Assembly (NCBI RefSeq): GCF_024699945.1
Contig: NZ_JAJOMY010000001.1
Location: forward strand, 1,984,001-2,048,000
Length of the DNA: 64,000 nucleotides
DNA from: Phenylobacterium sp. J426
GTDB taxonomy: Bacteria; Pseudomonadota; Alphaproteobacteria; Caulobacterales; Caulobacteraceae
Reading direction: 5' to 3'
Below are positions 10,394-18,780 of this stretch, in pieces. How positions within the stretch are numbered: position 1 is the stretch's first letter; each line of letters begins with the position of its first letter. A model generated the notes under the pieces. That model was not told the DNA's origin. It saw only the letters and a program-made list of their open reading frames with translations, and did no database searches. The position numbers and the translations under genes are program-made.

Positions 10394-10806
10394 AGCTGAG
10401 GCCGAACGTCTGGTTCAAGGCCGACCTCCCGTACGATGCCATCTATGCCGAGGACGGCAACGAGCTTCAGTTCGCCGGGCAGGCTGTCGCTCGAGTTGTC
10501 GCTGAAATGTTGAGAGCGCGAGGCTATCGCGTCGATGAGCCGGAGAATCAATACGAGAGCGGCTGGTCGTTCGAGGCGTATCGGGAGCGGCAGCGCTTTT
10601 GGCTGCAAGTCACCTTTATCGACGGCTACATCCTTCAGACGCAGGACATGACCTGGCGGCTCCTGCCCAGCAAAGCTGCGTTCGTTGGATTCCTTCGGGA
10701 TCTTGAAGACGACCTGCAGAGCGATCCGCGCTTCAGCGAAATGCGATGGTGGGTGAAGGATTGGCCGCCCACGGCGGACGAGTCGTTTCGAAGCCCGGTC
10801 GAATGA
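10387..10806 (+). CDS. probable immunity protein of the adjacent toxin
   Basis: 139 residues, intact. It starts at ATG 10387, seven bases before the toxin stop, the tight overlap typical of toxin-immunity pairs. The protein is compact, acidic and Trp-rich (RERQRFWLQVTFIDGYILQTQDMTWRLLP split across a beta-sheet-like stretch), without signal peptide or membrane segment. Its third-position GC looks lower than in neighbouring genes, hinting at transfer. No family name is recognised, so the immunity role rests on position and size. Confidence 0.5.
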   Translation: MVKLRPNVWFKADLPYDAIYAEDGNELQFAGQAVARVVAEMLRARGYRVDEPENQYESGWSFEAYRERQRFWLQVTFIDGYILQTQDMTWRLLPSKAAFVGFLRDLEDDLQSDPRFSEMRWWVKDWPPTADESFRSPVE

Positions 10807-10890
10807 GGCGCGGCAGCGCTCCGGAACCTCGGCTGTGCCGCGCACGTTCGAAGCTACGGCGCAGGTCGGGGACAGCACGAGGAGAGCTGA

Positions 10891-11049
10891 ATGTCCCTTG
10901 GCACCATCCTGATCATCATCCTGATCCTGCTCCTGATCGGCGCCCTGCCGAACTGGGGTTATTCACGCGGTTGGGGCTATTTCCCCAGCGGCGGGCTGGG
11001 TCTGATCCTGGTGATCATCATCATCCTGGTCCTATTGGGGCGCATCTAG
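10891..11049 (+). CDS. DUF3309 small membrane protein
   Basis: 52 residues. Two hydrophobic segments (TILIIILILLLIGALP and LGLILVIIIILVLLGRI) flank a short aromatic loop NWGYSRGWGYFPSGG, which is the DUF3309 signature. GAGGAGAG precedes the ATG. The function of the family is unknown. Confidence 0.85.
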   Translation: MSLGTILIIILILLLIGALPNWGYSRGWGYFPSGGLGLILVIIIILVLLGRI

Positions 11050-11121
11050 CGACGCGGCCCTTGGCGTTGGCCGCCGCTAACCCCTAGCATCCGCCCCCAA
11101 AGCCAAGTTGGGGGGAGATGC

Positions 11122-12456
11122 ATGACAGCCACGGAAACGGGGGCTGACACACAGGCGCCGCCTGCGGTTACGGCCGTCGGGCTGACGCCGCTTCAGAGAG
11201 CGAAGGCGATCGTCGGCGGCTCGGCCGGCAACCTCGTCGAGTGGTACGACTGGTTCGCCTACTCGTCCTTCGCCCTCTACTTCGCGCCGCATTTCTTCCC
11301 GAAAGGCGATTCGACGGCTCAGCTGTTGCAGACCGCCGCGATTTTCGCGGTGGGCTTCTTCGCGCGCCCCCTCGGCGCCTGGCTGATGGGACTCTACGCC
11401 GACTGGAAGGGCCGCCGCGCGGCCCTGGCGCTGAGCGTCGGCATGATGTGCGCCGGCGCCGCGGCCATCGCGCTCCTGCCCGACGCCCGCCACATCGGCC
11501 CCTGGGCGCCGCTGGGACTGCTGGCGGCGCGCATCCTGCAGGGTCTCTCCGTGGGCGGAGAGTACGGCGCAAGCGCCACCTACATGTCCGAGATGGCCGG
11601 GCGGGCGCGGCGCGGCTTCTGGGCCAGCTTCCAGTACGTCACGCTGATCGCCGGCCAGTTGCTGGCCGTAGGCGTCCTGATCCTGCTGCAGAACGTGATG
11701 GACCGCGCGGCGCTCGAGGACTGGGGCTGGCGTCTCCCGTTCGTCTTCGGGGCGCTGCTGGCGGTAGTGGTCTTCTGGATCCGCAGCGGCATGGACGAAA
11801 GCCCGTCCTATGTGGCGGCCAAGGCGGAGGGCGCGCCGCGGGCCCAGACCATGATGCTGTTCACGCGCTACCCGCGCGAGAGCGCCATCATATTCGTCCT
11901 GACGGCGGCCGGCTCCTTGGCCTTCTACGCCTACACGACCTACATGTTGAAGTTCCTGAGCCAGACGGCCGGGTTCTCCAAACCCGTGGCCAGCGCCATC
12001 AACGGCGCGACCCTGGTGCTCTTCATGGTCGCCCAGCCTCTGTTCGGGTGGCTCTCCGACAAGCTCGGACGCAAGACGACCATCGCCTTCGCCTTCCTGG
12101 GCGGCGCGGTGGCGACCTACCCGGCGATGTCGGCGCTGGCCGGGACCACCTCTCCGACCGCGGCGGCGGGGCTGGTCGCTCTGCTGCTGCTCCTGCTGTC
12201 CGGCTACACCGCCGTCAGCGGGCTGGTGAAGGCCGAGCTCTTCCCCGCCCACGTGCGGGCCCTGGGCGTCGCCCTGCCTTACGCCATCGCCAACGCCATG
12301 TTCGGCGGCACCGCCGAGTATGTGGCGCTGTGGTTCAAGGGCGAGGGGATGGAGAGCGGCTTCTACGTCTATGTGTCGGTCATCATGGCGGCCGCGTTCC
12401 TGGTGGCCGTCCGGTTGCGAAACACCAACGTCCACAGCCTGATCAAGGAGGACTGA
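11122..12456 (+). CDS. MFS dicarboxylate/citrate:H+ symporter (MHS family, KgtP-like)
   Basis: 444 residues, 12 predicted membrane segments. The metabolite:H+ symporter subfamily is recognised from GGSAGNLVEWYDWFAYSSFA at the first helix, GWLSDKLGRKTT in the central loop and LGVALPYAIANAMFGGTAEYVALWFK near the end. KgtP, ProP and citrate permeases share this pattern; the substrate cannot be fixed, but a small organic acid such as 2-oxoglutarate is likeliest. It is followed after three bases by the DUF599 gene, so they probably form an operon. Confidence 0.88.
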   Translation: MTATETGADTQAPPAVTAVGLTPLQRAKAIVGGSAGNLVEWYDWFAYSSFALYFAPHFFPKGDSTAQLLQTAAIFAVGFFARPLGAWLMGLYADWKGRRAALALSVGMMCAGAAAIALLPDARHIGPWAPLGLLAARILQGLSVGGEYGASATYMSEMAGRARRGFWASFQYVTLIAGQLLAVGVLILLQNVMDRAALEDWGWRLPFVFGALLAVVVFWIRSGMDESPSYVAAKAEGAPRAQTMMLFTRYPRESAIIFVLTAAGSLAFYAYTTYMLKFLSQTAGFSKPVASAINGATLVLFMVAQPLFGWLSDKLGRKTTIAFAFLGGAVATYPAMSALAGTTSPTAAAGLVALLLLLLSGYTAVSGLVKAELFPAHVRALGVALPYAIANAMFGGTAEYVALWFKGEGMESGFYVYVSVIMAAAFLVAVRLRNTNVHSLIKED

Positions 12457-12459
12457 CCC

Positions 12460-13161
12460 GTGCTGCAGATGCCGCCGCTCGACGTCGCCGCCTTCGCGGT
12501 CTTCGCGGTGGCGTGGCTGTTCTACGAGCCGCTGCTGACCCTTGTCGGCAAGCGGCGCGGCGGGGTGCTGAACACGGACATGACGGTCATCCGGGCGGCC
12601 TGGATGACCAACATGACCGGCCGCGATCCGCGGCTGATGGACGGCCAGCTGCTGGGGCATGCGCTGAACTCGGCCTCGTTCTTCGCCTCCTCCAACCTGC
12701 TGCTCATCGCGGCCGCCGCCGGCGCCCTGTTCGGCGGCGAGGCGACGTTCCGGTCCGTATCGGCGCTGGAGGTGATCAAGACCTCGTCGCGGATGCTGTT
12801 CGAGCTGCAGCTGGCCCTGGTGCTGGTGGCCCTGGCCCGCGGGCTGCTCGACTTCATCTGGTCGATCCGCCAATTCAACTACTGCATCGCCGCCATGGGG
12901 GCGGCGCCCGACCCGATGCCCGACGCCACCGATCGGGCCGCCTACGGGGCGGCGCTGTCGCGGCTGCTCAATCCGGCCCTGTCCTCGTTCAACGCCGGGG
13001 TCCGCGGCTACTACTTCGCCCTGGCGGCCGCGGCCTGGCTGTTCGGGCCCGTCGCCTTCATGGCAGCGACCTTGGGCGCCGTGGGCCTCCTGCTGTGGCG
13101 CCAGCGCTCGTCGCCGGCGGCGGCGGCGATCCGCGACCTGCGCCGGCTCCTCGAACGCTGA
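12460..13161 (+). CDS. DUF599 family membrane protein
   Basis: 233 residues with four predicted membrane helices. RRGGVLNTDMTVIRAAWMTN, NSASFFASSNLLLIA and SIRQFNYCIAAMGAAP are DUF599 landmarks. The family has no known activity. GTG at 12460 lies three bases after the transporter stop; ATG at 12469 is equally possible. Confidence 0.85.
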   Translation: MLQMPPLDVAAFAVFAVAWLFYEPLLTLVGKRRGGVLNTDMTVIRAAWMTNMTGRDPRLMDGQLLGHALNSASFFASSNLLLIAAAAGALFGGEATFRSVSALEVIKTSSRMLFELQLALVLVALARGLLDFIWSIRQFNYCIAAMGAAPDPMPDATDRAAYGAALSRLLNPALSSFNAGVRGYYFALAAAAWLFGPVAFMAATLGAVGLLLWRQRSSPAAAAIRDLRRLLER

Positions 13162-13168
13162 ACCGCCG

Positions 13169-13514
13169 CTAGCCGAGGCCCAGTTCGGCGCGCGCCTTCC
13201 GGGTCAGCTTGGCGGCGACGAGCTGGTGGGAGGTGGCGAGCCAGTCGGCCAGGTCAGCCTCGCCGAGGTCCGCCAGGTCGACGATCACCCACTGGCCCTT
13301 GGCCAGGTAAAGGCGCCTGGCGGGCGGGCCCGCCTTCGGTCAGCGCCATGAAGCCGATCTCGCTGACCTTGAACGACACCCCCTCGTCGCCGCAGGTGGC
13401 AAACACCTTGCCACCGACCTTGTAGACGTCGTGGCCGCCCCACTGGACGACATGGGTGGCCGCGGGCTGGCCCAGCGCCAGCCGCGACACGGTCTCGTGC
13501 GTGACCGCCCCCAC
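13169..13514 (-). CDS. MmcQ/YjbR-like protein (frameshifted)
   Basis: The first 66 residues (HETVSRLALGQPAATHVVQW, HDVYKVGGKVFATCG, VSFKVSEIGFMALTEG) match the YjbR/MmcQ alpha-beta fold. The frame slips at a G/C-rich stretch near 13324-13334; one base fewer continues as ARRLYLAKGQWVIVDLADLG and DWLATSHQLVAAKLTRKARA to a TAG at 13169. The reconstructed protein is about 114 residues, the family norm. YjbR-like proteins have a CyaY-like double-wing fold but no agreed function. The gene lies just downstream of msrA on the same strand. Confidence 0.75.
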
Positions 13515-13523
13515 GAACCCCGC

Positions 13524-14174
13524 CTAGGCCTCGACGCCGACGCCGATCGGGCAGGTGACGCCCGTGCCGCCGATGCCGCAGTAGCCGTGCGGGTTCTTGG
13601 CCAGGTACTGCTGGTGGTAGTCCTCGGCGAAGTAGAAGGGCCCAGCGGGCGCGATCTCTGTGGTGATGCGGCCGAGGCCCGAGGTCGACAGCGCCTGCTG
13701 ATAGGCCTCGCGCGAGGCCTCGGCTTCCGCCGCCTGGGCGTCGTTGGTGACCAGGATCGCCGAGCGATATTGGGTGCCGATGTCGTTCCCCTGGCGCATG
13801 CCTTGCGTGGGGTCGTGGTTCTCCCAGAACGTCTTCAGGAGGTCGCCGTATCCGACCACCTTCGGGTCGTAGACCACCAGGACCGACTCGGTGTGGCCGG
13901 TGCGGCCCGAGCAGACCTCCTCGTACGTCGCGTTGGGGGTGACGCCCTGCTGGTACCCCACGGCCGTCACGTGCACGCCGGGGATCTGCCAGAAGACGCG
14001 CTCCACGCCCCAGAAGCAGCCCATGGCGAAGTAGGCGGTCTCCAGACCGTCGGGGTACGGCCCCTTCAGCGGGCGGCCGTTGACGAAATGGGTGTCGGCG
14101 GTGGGCAGCGCGTTCGGGCGGCCCGGCAGCGCCTCTTCGGGCGTCGGCAGGTCGAGCGGCTTCTTGAAGAGCAT
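13524..14174 (-). CDS. msrA: peptide-methionine (S)-S-oxide reductase MsrA
   Basis: 216 residues. The catalytic motif [11 protein letters not shown] carries the nucleophilic Cys (about residue 52), followed by [23 protein letters not shown], the [16 protein letters not shown] substrate pocket and [20 protein letters not shown]. It repairs methionine-S-sulfoxide with thioredoxin as reductant. The resolving Cys probably lies in the C-terminal [16 protein letters not shown]. The N-terminal 40 residues ([14 protein letters not shown]) are common in alphaproteobacterial MsrA. ATG 14174 is the start that fits the family. Confidence 0.96.
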   Translation of the reverse strand: MLFKKPLDLPTPEEALPGRPNALPTADTHFVNGRPLKGPYPDGLETAYFAMGCFWGVERVFWQIPGVHVTAVGYQQGVTPNATYEEVCSGRTGHTESVLVVYDPKVVGYGDLLKTFWENHDPTQGMRQGNDIGTQYRSAILVTNDAQAAEAEASREAYQQALSTSGLGRITTEIAPAGPFYFAEDYHQQYLAKNPHGYCGIGGTGVTCPIGVGVEA

Positions 14175-14268
14175 GGGCGAAGGCTCCGGAAAGGGGGTCG
14201 GCCGACTAGATAAGGCCTCGCCGGGCCCGGCGCATCCCCGCCACTGGCGCCGCCGCGGCGAACCGCGC

Positions 14269-14296
14269 TTGCCCCGGCACGCGTCCTGACTATATT
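14269..14296 (+). promoter_or_regulatory. promoter of tRNA-Ser
   Basis: A TTGCCC -35 box (14269-14274) and a TATATT -10 box (14291-14296) are separated by 16 bases and lie 25 bases upstream of the mature tRNA 5' end. Transcription would start around 14303. Confidence 0.55.
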
Positions 14297-14321
14297 CGCG
14301 CCCTCTCCGCGGGAGCCGTGG

Positions 14322-14411
14322 GGTGAGGTGGCCGAGTGGTTGAAGGCGCACGCCTGGAACGCGTGTATAGGGGAAACTCTATCGAGGGTTCGAATCCCTC
14401 TCTCACCGCCA
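14322..14411 (+). tRNA. tRNA-Ser (GGA anticodon)
   Basis: A 90-base class II tRNA with acceptor stem GGTGAG pairing CTCACC, D-arm GGCCGAGTGGTTGAAGGC, anticodon loop CTGGAAC (anticodon GGA, reads UCC and UCU), a long variable arm (TATAGGGGAAACTCTAT), T-arm GGGTTCGAATCCC, discriminator G and an encoded CCA. The 3' end abuts fragments of a tyrosine recombinase, the usual place for tRNA-targeting elements. Confidence 0.97.
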
Positions 14412-14513
14412 ACGTTAGCTAGGCCCTTGATCTTCAAGGAAGTGCCTAGAACGGCAAGGAAAACAATGGCTTCGAGGCGGCCGAGTTTTACACTTGGCAA
14501 AACTGACGAGCCG

Positions 14514-14778
14514 ATGCCGACCTACCTCACCAAGATCCAGGCAACCTACTACCACCGCCGCCCCTTCAGCGGTTTCTCCTGACACGCAACGGCAAGCCAA
14601 AGACTGAGTGGATGGAGAGCCTGCGGACCAAGGACAGGCGCACCGCCGAGCAGGCCCTACATCGCCGCAATGTGGAGTGGACGAACTGATCCGCGAGGCG
14701 GAAGCCCGCCTAGCGTCCATGCGGGCCGATCCCGCAGCACGACGCCGCGCACAGGCCGAGCGGGAGGATCACACCACG
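14514..14778 (+). pseudogene. tyrosine recombinase (phage-type integrase) N-terminal remnant
   Basis: Three frames together spell the N-terminal arm-binding segment of a DUF6538-type integrase: [16 protein letters not shown], then LTRNGKPKTEWMESLRTKDR and RTAEQALHRRNVEWT, then ELIREAEARLASMRADPAAR. At least two frame changes (near 14570 and 14690) and the complete lack of the catalytic domain mean it is dead. It starts about 100 bases after tRNA-Ser in the sense expected for an element that uses that tRNA as its attachment site. Confidence 0.7.
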
Positions 14779-14973
14779 GGCAGCGATCGCCAGCAGCTCG
14801 CGGAAATGAGCGGCAAGGCCAAGGACGCCATGGGCGTGGAGCGCCTCGAGATGCTGGCCGACCGTGGCTACTTCTCCGGCGAGGAGATCCTGGCGTGCGA
14901 GCAGATCGGCGTGACGCCGCATGTGCAGAAGCCGCTCACCTCAGGCGCCAAAGCGGACGGCAGCTTCGCCCCG
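14779..14973 (+). mobile_element. IS1182-like transposase internal fragment
   Basis: About 65 residues in one frame: GSDRQQLAEMSGKAKDAMGV, LEMLADRGYFSGEEILACEQ, VQKPLTSGAKADGSF. These are consecutive signatures of the DDE transposases of IS1182-type elements, around the second catalytic Asp (in ADRGYF). Both ends of the transposase and any inverted repeats are missing. The fragment begins exactly where the integrase remnant stops and ends a few bases before the glmM stop, so it marks a deletion scar. Confidence 0.7.
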
Positions 14974-14979
14974 ACGCGC

Positions 14980-16332
14980 CTACGCGGCCGCCGTCTTCAC
15001 GGCGCCGGCGATCTCCTTGACCACCTGGCTGACCAGCTTGGCGTCGTCGCCTTCGGCCATGATGCGGATCAGAGGCTCGGTGCCGGAAGGTCGGATGACC
15101 AGGCGGCCGGAACCGTTCAACCGGGCCTCGGCCTCGGCGATGGCCTGTTTCACCTGGGCGTTCTCCAGCGGCTTGCCCGAGCTGAAGCGCACGTTCTCCA
15201 GCAGCTGCGGGACCGGTTCGAACTGGCGGGCCAGGGCGCTCATCGGCTTGTCGCTGACCTTCAGCACCGCCAGCACCTGGAGCGCCGCGATCAGGCCGTC
15301 GCCGGTCGTCGAGAGGTCGGAGAGGATCAGGTGGCCGGACTGCTCGCCTCCGAGGTTGAAGCCGCCCTCGCGCATCCGGGCCATGACATAGCGGTCGCCG
15401 ACGGCGGTGCGCTCGAGCCTGAGTTGGCGGTCGGCCAGATAGCGCTCGAGGCCCAGGTTGGACATGACGGTGGCGACGACGCCGCCGCCCTTCAGCCGAT
15501 CCGTCTTGGCGAAGCTGTCGGCGATGATGGCCATGATCTGGTCGCCATCGACGATCTGGCCCTTCTCGTCGCAGATCACCAGGCGGTCGGCGTCACCGTC
15601 CAACGCGATGCCGATGTCTGCGCGATACTCCTTGACCAGCTTAGACATGGCCAGCGGATGGGTGGAGCCGCACTCTTCGTTGATGTTGAACCCGTTGGGC
15701 TCGACGCCGACGCGGATCACCTCCGCGCCAAGTTCGTAGAGCGCCTCGGGGGCGACCTTGTAGGCGGCGCCGTTGGCGCAATCGATCACGATGCGCATTC
15801 CGGCCAGGCTCAGACCTCTCGGGAAGGTCGCCTTGGCGATCTCCACATATCGAGCCTGGCTGTCGTCGATCCGCTGCACGCGCCCCAGCTTGTCGGGCGG
15901 AGCCAGGTTCTCTTGCAGCCCCTGATCCATCCGGGCCTCGATCTCGAGCTCCTGCTCGTCCGACAGCTTGTAGCCGTCGGGACCGAACAGCTTGATGCCG
16001 TTGTCGGCGAAATGGTTGTGCGAGGCCGAGATCATCACGCCGAGGTCGGCGCGAAGCGAACGGGTCATCATCGCCACGCCGGGGGTCGGGAGCGGGCCGA
16101 ACAGGCGCACGTCCATGCCGACGCTGGTGAAGCCCGCCACCAGGGCTGGCTCGATCATGTAACCCGACAGCCGGGTGTCCTTGCCGATCACCACCAGGTG
16201 GCGGCGGTCGTCTTTCGACATGAACAGCTTGCCGGCCGCCATGCCGACCCGGAGCGCAACCTCGGCCGTCATCGGATGGCGGTTCGCCTGACCGCGGATC
16301 CCGTCAGTGCCGAAATAGGCGCGCTTGCTCAT
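14980..16332 (-). CDS. glmM: phosphoglucosamine mutase
   Basis: 450 residues. It converts glucosamine-6-phosphate to glucosamine-1-phosphate on the way to UDP-GlcNAc for peptidoglycan and lipid [18 protein letters not shown] opens the protein; the phosphoserine is in [15 protein letters not shown] near residue 103; the metal loop is [11 protein letters not shown]; sugar-binding GGEQSGHL and phosphate-binding [12 protein letters not shown] complete the set. The Ser-Ala-Ser-His loop and length separate it from phosphomannomutases. It is divergent from glmS, the preceding enzyme of the pathway, across a 118-base control region. Confidence 0.97.
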   Translation of the reverse strand: MSKRAYFGTDGIRGQANRHPMTAEVALRVGMAAGKLFMSKDDRRHLVVIGKDTRLSGYMIEPALVAGFTSVGMDVRLFGPLPTPGVAMMTRSLRADLGVMISASHNHFADNGIKLFGPDGYKLSDEQELEIEARMDQGLQENLAPPDKLGRVQRIDDSQARYVEIAKATFPRGLSLAGMRIVIDCANGAAYKVAPEALYELGAEVIRVGVEPNGFNINEECGSTHPLAMSKLVKEYRADIGIALDGDADRLVICDEKGQIVDGDQIMAIIADSFAKTDRLKGGGVVATVMSNLGLERYLADRQLRLERTAVGDRYVMARMREGGFNLGGEQSGHLILSDLSTTGDGLIAALQVLAVLKVSDKPMSALARQFEPVPQLLENVRFSSGKPLENAQVKQAIAEAEARLNGSGRLVIRPSGTEPLIRIMAEGDDAKLVSQVVKEIAGAVKTAAA

Positions 16333-16450
16333 CGGTCAGCCTCGAAACGTTTGGAAACTGAGATTTAGTGGCTCGGACCTTAGCCGATGCTAAAGCCGCA
16401 GCGTTACAGGGTCGAACCTTCGCCTCTAGCACAAGGAACGCGCGAACCAC
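16333..16450. promoter_or_regulatory. divergent glmM/glmS control region
   Basis: The 118 bases between the two starts hold an inverted repeat TTAGC-CGAT-GCTAA at 16380-16393. GCTAAAGC resembles the Caulobacter -10 consensus GCTANAWC apart from one position, but no convincing -35 is seen. No glmS ribozyme-like structure is expected or seen in this group. Confidence 0.35.
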
Positions 16451-18271
16451 ATGTGCGGCATCATCGGCATCGTGGGCGTCAAGCCCGTCCAGGACCGGCT
16501 GCTCGACAGCCTCAAGCGCCTGGAGTACCGCGGCTATGACTCGGCGGGCGTTGCTGGGATCGTCGACGGCAAGCTCGAGCGGCGCCGCGCGGCGGGCAAG
16601 ATCCGGGCTTTGGAGGAGGTGCTGGCGGAAGATCCGCTGCGCGCCACGGTCGGCATCGGCCACACCCGCTGGGCGACGCACGGCGCGCCGACCACCAGCA
16701 ACGCCCACCCGCACAAGGCCGGCCGGGTCACCCTGGTGCATAACGGCATCATCGAGAACTTCGCCGAACTCCGAGAGGCGCTGAAGGCGAAGGGCCGCAC
16801 CTTCGAGAGCGAGACCGACACCGAGGTCATCGCTCAACTGCTCGACTGCGAGCTGGAGACCGGCAAGGCGCCCCTGGAGGCGTTCAAGGCCACCCTCGAC
16901 CAGCTCACCGGCGCGTACGCGCTGGGCGTGCTGGTGGAAGGCGAGGACGGCTTGGTCATGGGAGCCCGCCGGGGCAGCCCGCTGGTCGTCGGTTACGGCG
17001 ACGGGGAGATGTTCATCGGCTCGGACGCCCTGGCCGTCGGCCCGTTCACCAACCGGATCAGCTACCTGGACGAAGGCGACTATGTCGCCATCTCCCATGA
17101 CTCGGTGCGCATCTTCGACGAGAGCGGCGCGCCGGCCGAGCGGCCGATGCGGACGGTGCCGGCCTCGGCCGCTCTCGTGGAGAAGGGCAACTACCGCCAC
17201 TTCATGGAGAAGGAGATCCACGACCAGCCGGAAGGGTGCCAGCGCACCATCTCGGCCTATGTGGACACCATCACCAGCCGCGCCGCCGTCTCGGGCGACA
17301 TCGACTGGGCGAAACTGGAGCGGATCCAGATCGTGGCCTGCGGCACGTCCTACATCGCCGGCCTCATGGGCAAGTACCTGATCGAGCAGATGGCCGACCT
17401 GCCGGTCGACGTCGAGATCGCCTCGGAGTTCCGCTATCGCCAGCCTTCGCTCCGGTCCGGTGCGCTTGCCATCGCCATGTCGCAGTCGGGCGAGACGGCC
17501 GACACCCTGGCCGCCCTGCGCTTCTGCCAGGCCAAGGGCATGCAGACGGCGGCGGTGGTGAACGCCACAGAGTCGACCATGGCCCGCGAGGTCGACGTGG
17601 TCTGGCCGATCCACTGCGGGCCGGAGATCGGCGTCGCCTCGACGAAGGCCTTCACCGCCCAGGTCTCGGTGCTCACGGCGGTGGCCATCGCCGCGGCCCG
17701 GGCGCGCGGCAAGATCGACGAGGCCGAGGAGCAGCGGCTGGTGAAGGTGCTGCTGGAGGCCCCGCGACTGATCGCCGAGTCCATCAAGCTGGAGGACGCG
17801 GTCCGGGCCATCGCCCAGGACGTCGCCAAGGCCCGGGACGTGCTCTACCTGGGCCGGGGGCCGATGTACCCGCTGGCCCTGGAAGGCGCGCTGAAGCTGA
17901 AGGAGATCAGCTATATCCACGCCGAGGGCTATGCGGCCGGCGAGCTGAAGCACGGGCCGATCGCCCTCGTCGACGAGCAGACGCCGATCGTCATCCTGGC
18001 CCCGATGGACAGCTATTTCGAGAAGTCGGCTTCCAACATGCAGGAGGTCATGGCCCGGGGCGGCCAGGTGATCTTCATCACCGACCCCGAGGGCGAGAAG
18101 CACGCGCCGAAAGGCGCGCGGGTGGTGGTGACGGCGCCGAAGTGCGACCCCTTGATCGCGCCCCTGGTGCTGTCGGCGCCGGTGCAACTGCTGGCCTACC
18201 ACGTGGCCGTGCAGAAGGGCGCGGACGTGGACCAGCCGCGCAACCTGGCCAAGTCGGTCACCGTCGAGTAG
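16451..18271 (+). CDS. glmS: glutamine--fructose-6-phosphate aminotransferase (isomerizing)
   Basis: 606 residues. Makes glucosamine-6-phosphate from fructose-6-phosphate and glutamine, the committed step of amino-sugar synthesis. The N-terminal glutaminase has the catalytic Cys right after Met1 (MCGIIGIVG) with RGYDSAG and GHTRWATHGAP; two SIS domains follow (ACGTSYIAGLMGKYLIEQ, AMSQSGETADTLAALR, YLGRGPMYPLALEGALKLKE) and the C-terminus ends DQPRNLAKSVTVE, as in the family. Divergent from glmM. A strong hairpin lies just past the stop. Confidence 0.98.
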   Translation: MCGIIGIVGVKPVQDRLLDSLKRLEYRGYDSAGVAGIVDGKLERRRAAGKIRALEEVLAEDPLRATVGIGHTRWATHGAPTTSNAHPHKAGRVTLVHNGIIENFAELREALKAKGRTFESETDTEVIAQLLDCELETGKAPLEAFKATLDQLTGAYALGVLVEGEDGLVMGARRGSPLVVGYGDGEMFIGSDALAVGPFTNRISYLDEGDYVAISHDSVRIFDESGAPAERPMRTVPASAALVEKGNYRHFMEKEIHDQPEGCQRTISAYVDTITSRAAVSGDIDWAKLERIQIVACGTSYIAGLMGKYLIEQMADLPVDVEIASEFRYRQPSLRSGALAIAMSQSGETADTLAALRFCQAKGMQTAAVVNATESTMAREVDVVWPIHCGPEIGVASTKAFTAQVSVLTAVAIAAARARGKIDEAEEQRLVKVLLEAPRLIAESIKLEDAVRAIAQDVAKARDVLYLGRGPMYPLALEGALKLKEISYIHAEGYAAGELKHGPIALVDEQTPIVILAPMDSYFEKSASNMQEVMARGGQVIFITDPEGEKHAPKGARVVVTAPKCDPLIAPLVLSAPVQLLAYHVAVQKGADVDQPRNLAKSVTVE

Positions 18272-18282
18272 CGCCAAGCAAA

Positions 18283-18306
18283 ACGGCCGCCCCGAGGGGC
18301 GGCCGT
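18283..18306. terminator. hairpin between glmS and a convergent lipoprotein gene
   Basis: Perfect inverted repeat ACGGCCGCCC-CGAG-GGGCGGCCGT, ten base pairs of nearly pure G/C. A short A run precedes it (AAAA at about 18280), giving a small T run on the minus strand; it probably ends transcription from both sides. Confidence 0.65.
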
Positions 18307-18331
18307 CGAAATCCAGTCGTAGAACCGGAGC

Positions 18332-18595
18332 CTACTTGGGCGCCGGAGCGTCGGCCGGGGCCGTCGTGGTCGTCGTCGTGCTCTCGGTGGTGGTGGTCGC
18401 CATGCCGTCGGTCGCCGCGGGCGCGGCCGGATCGGCCGGCGGAGTGGTCGCCATCATGGAGTCGGTGGCCGCGGGCGCGGTCGCGGAGGCGTCGGCGGCG
18501 GGCGCGGCCGGAGCTTCTTCGGTCTTCTGTTGGCAAGCGGCCAGGCCAAGGGCCATGACGCCGGCGGCGGCGACAGTCAGAGTGCGAAGCTTCAT
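18332..18595 (-). CDS. small Ala/Thr-rich lipoprotein
   Basis: 87 residues. The signal peptide (MKLRTLTVAAAGVMALGLAA) ends at a lipobox Cys (LAAC), after which the mature chain is low-complexity: QQKTEEAPAAPAADASATAP, a TTTTESTTTTTTAP stretch and a PADAPAPK end. Such Ala/Pro/Thr tails are common in surface-exposed lipoproteins of Caulobacterales and may act as spacers. No domain is seen and no function is claimed. Confidence 0.65.
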   Translation of the reverse strand: MKLRTLTVAAAGVMALGLAACQQKTEEAPAAPAADASATAPAATDSMMATTPPADPAAPAATDGMATTTTESTTTTTTAPADAPAPK

Positions 18596-18780
18596 TTTAT
18601 CTGGCTCCCTAGGGGTGAATCCCCGTCGAGGACGGTGGCACAGCTTTGCCTGATCGCAAAATCGTGATCACACGGGCAAGGTCGCCGCGCCGGCCGGGAT
18701 CGTCGAGCGTCCTGCGGCGTTCTGAGAGCCGCGAGCTAAAGCTGAGCTTCGGATGGTTCCGGGGCCTTCGGAGGGGATGA

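Noticed and set aside
11077..12873. 598-codon minus-strand frame opposite the MHS symporter and DUF599 gene
   Set aside because: No motif, biased composition, and the plus strand gives well-formed membrane proteins.
14608..16368. 586-codon plus-strand frame from the integrase remnant through glmM
   Set aside because: Only its first 120 codons look like real protein (integrase and transposase scraps); the rest is the shadow of glmM.
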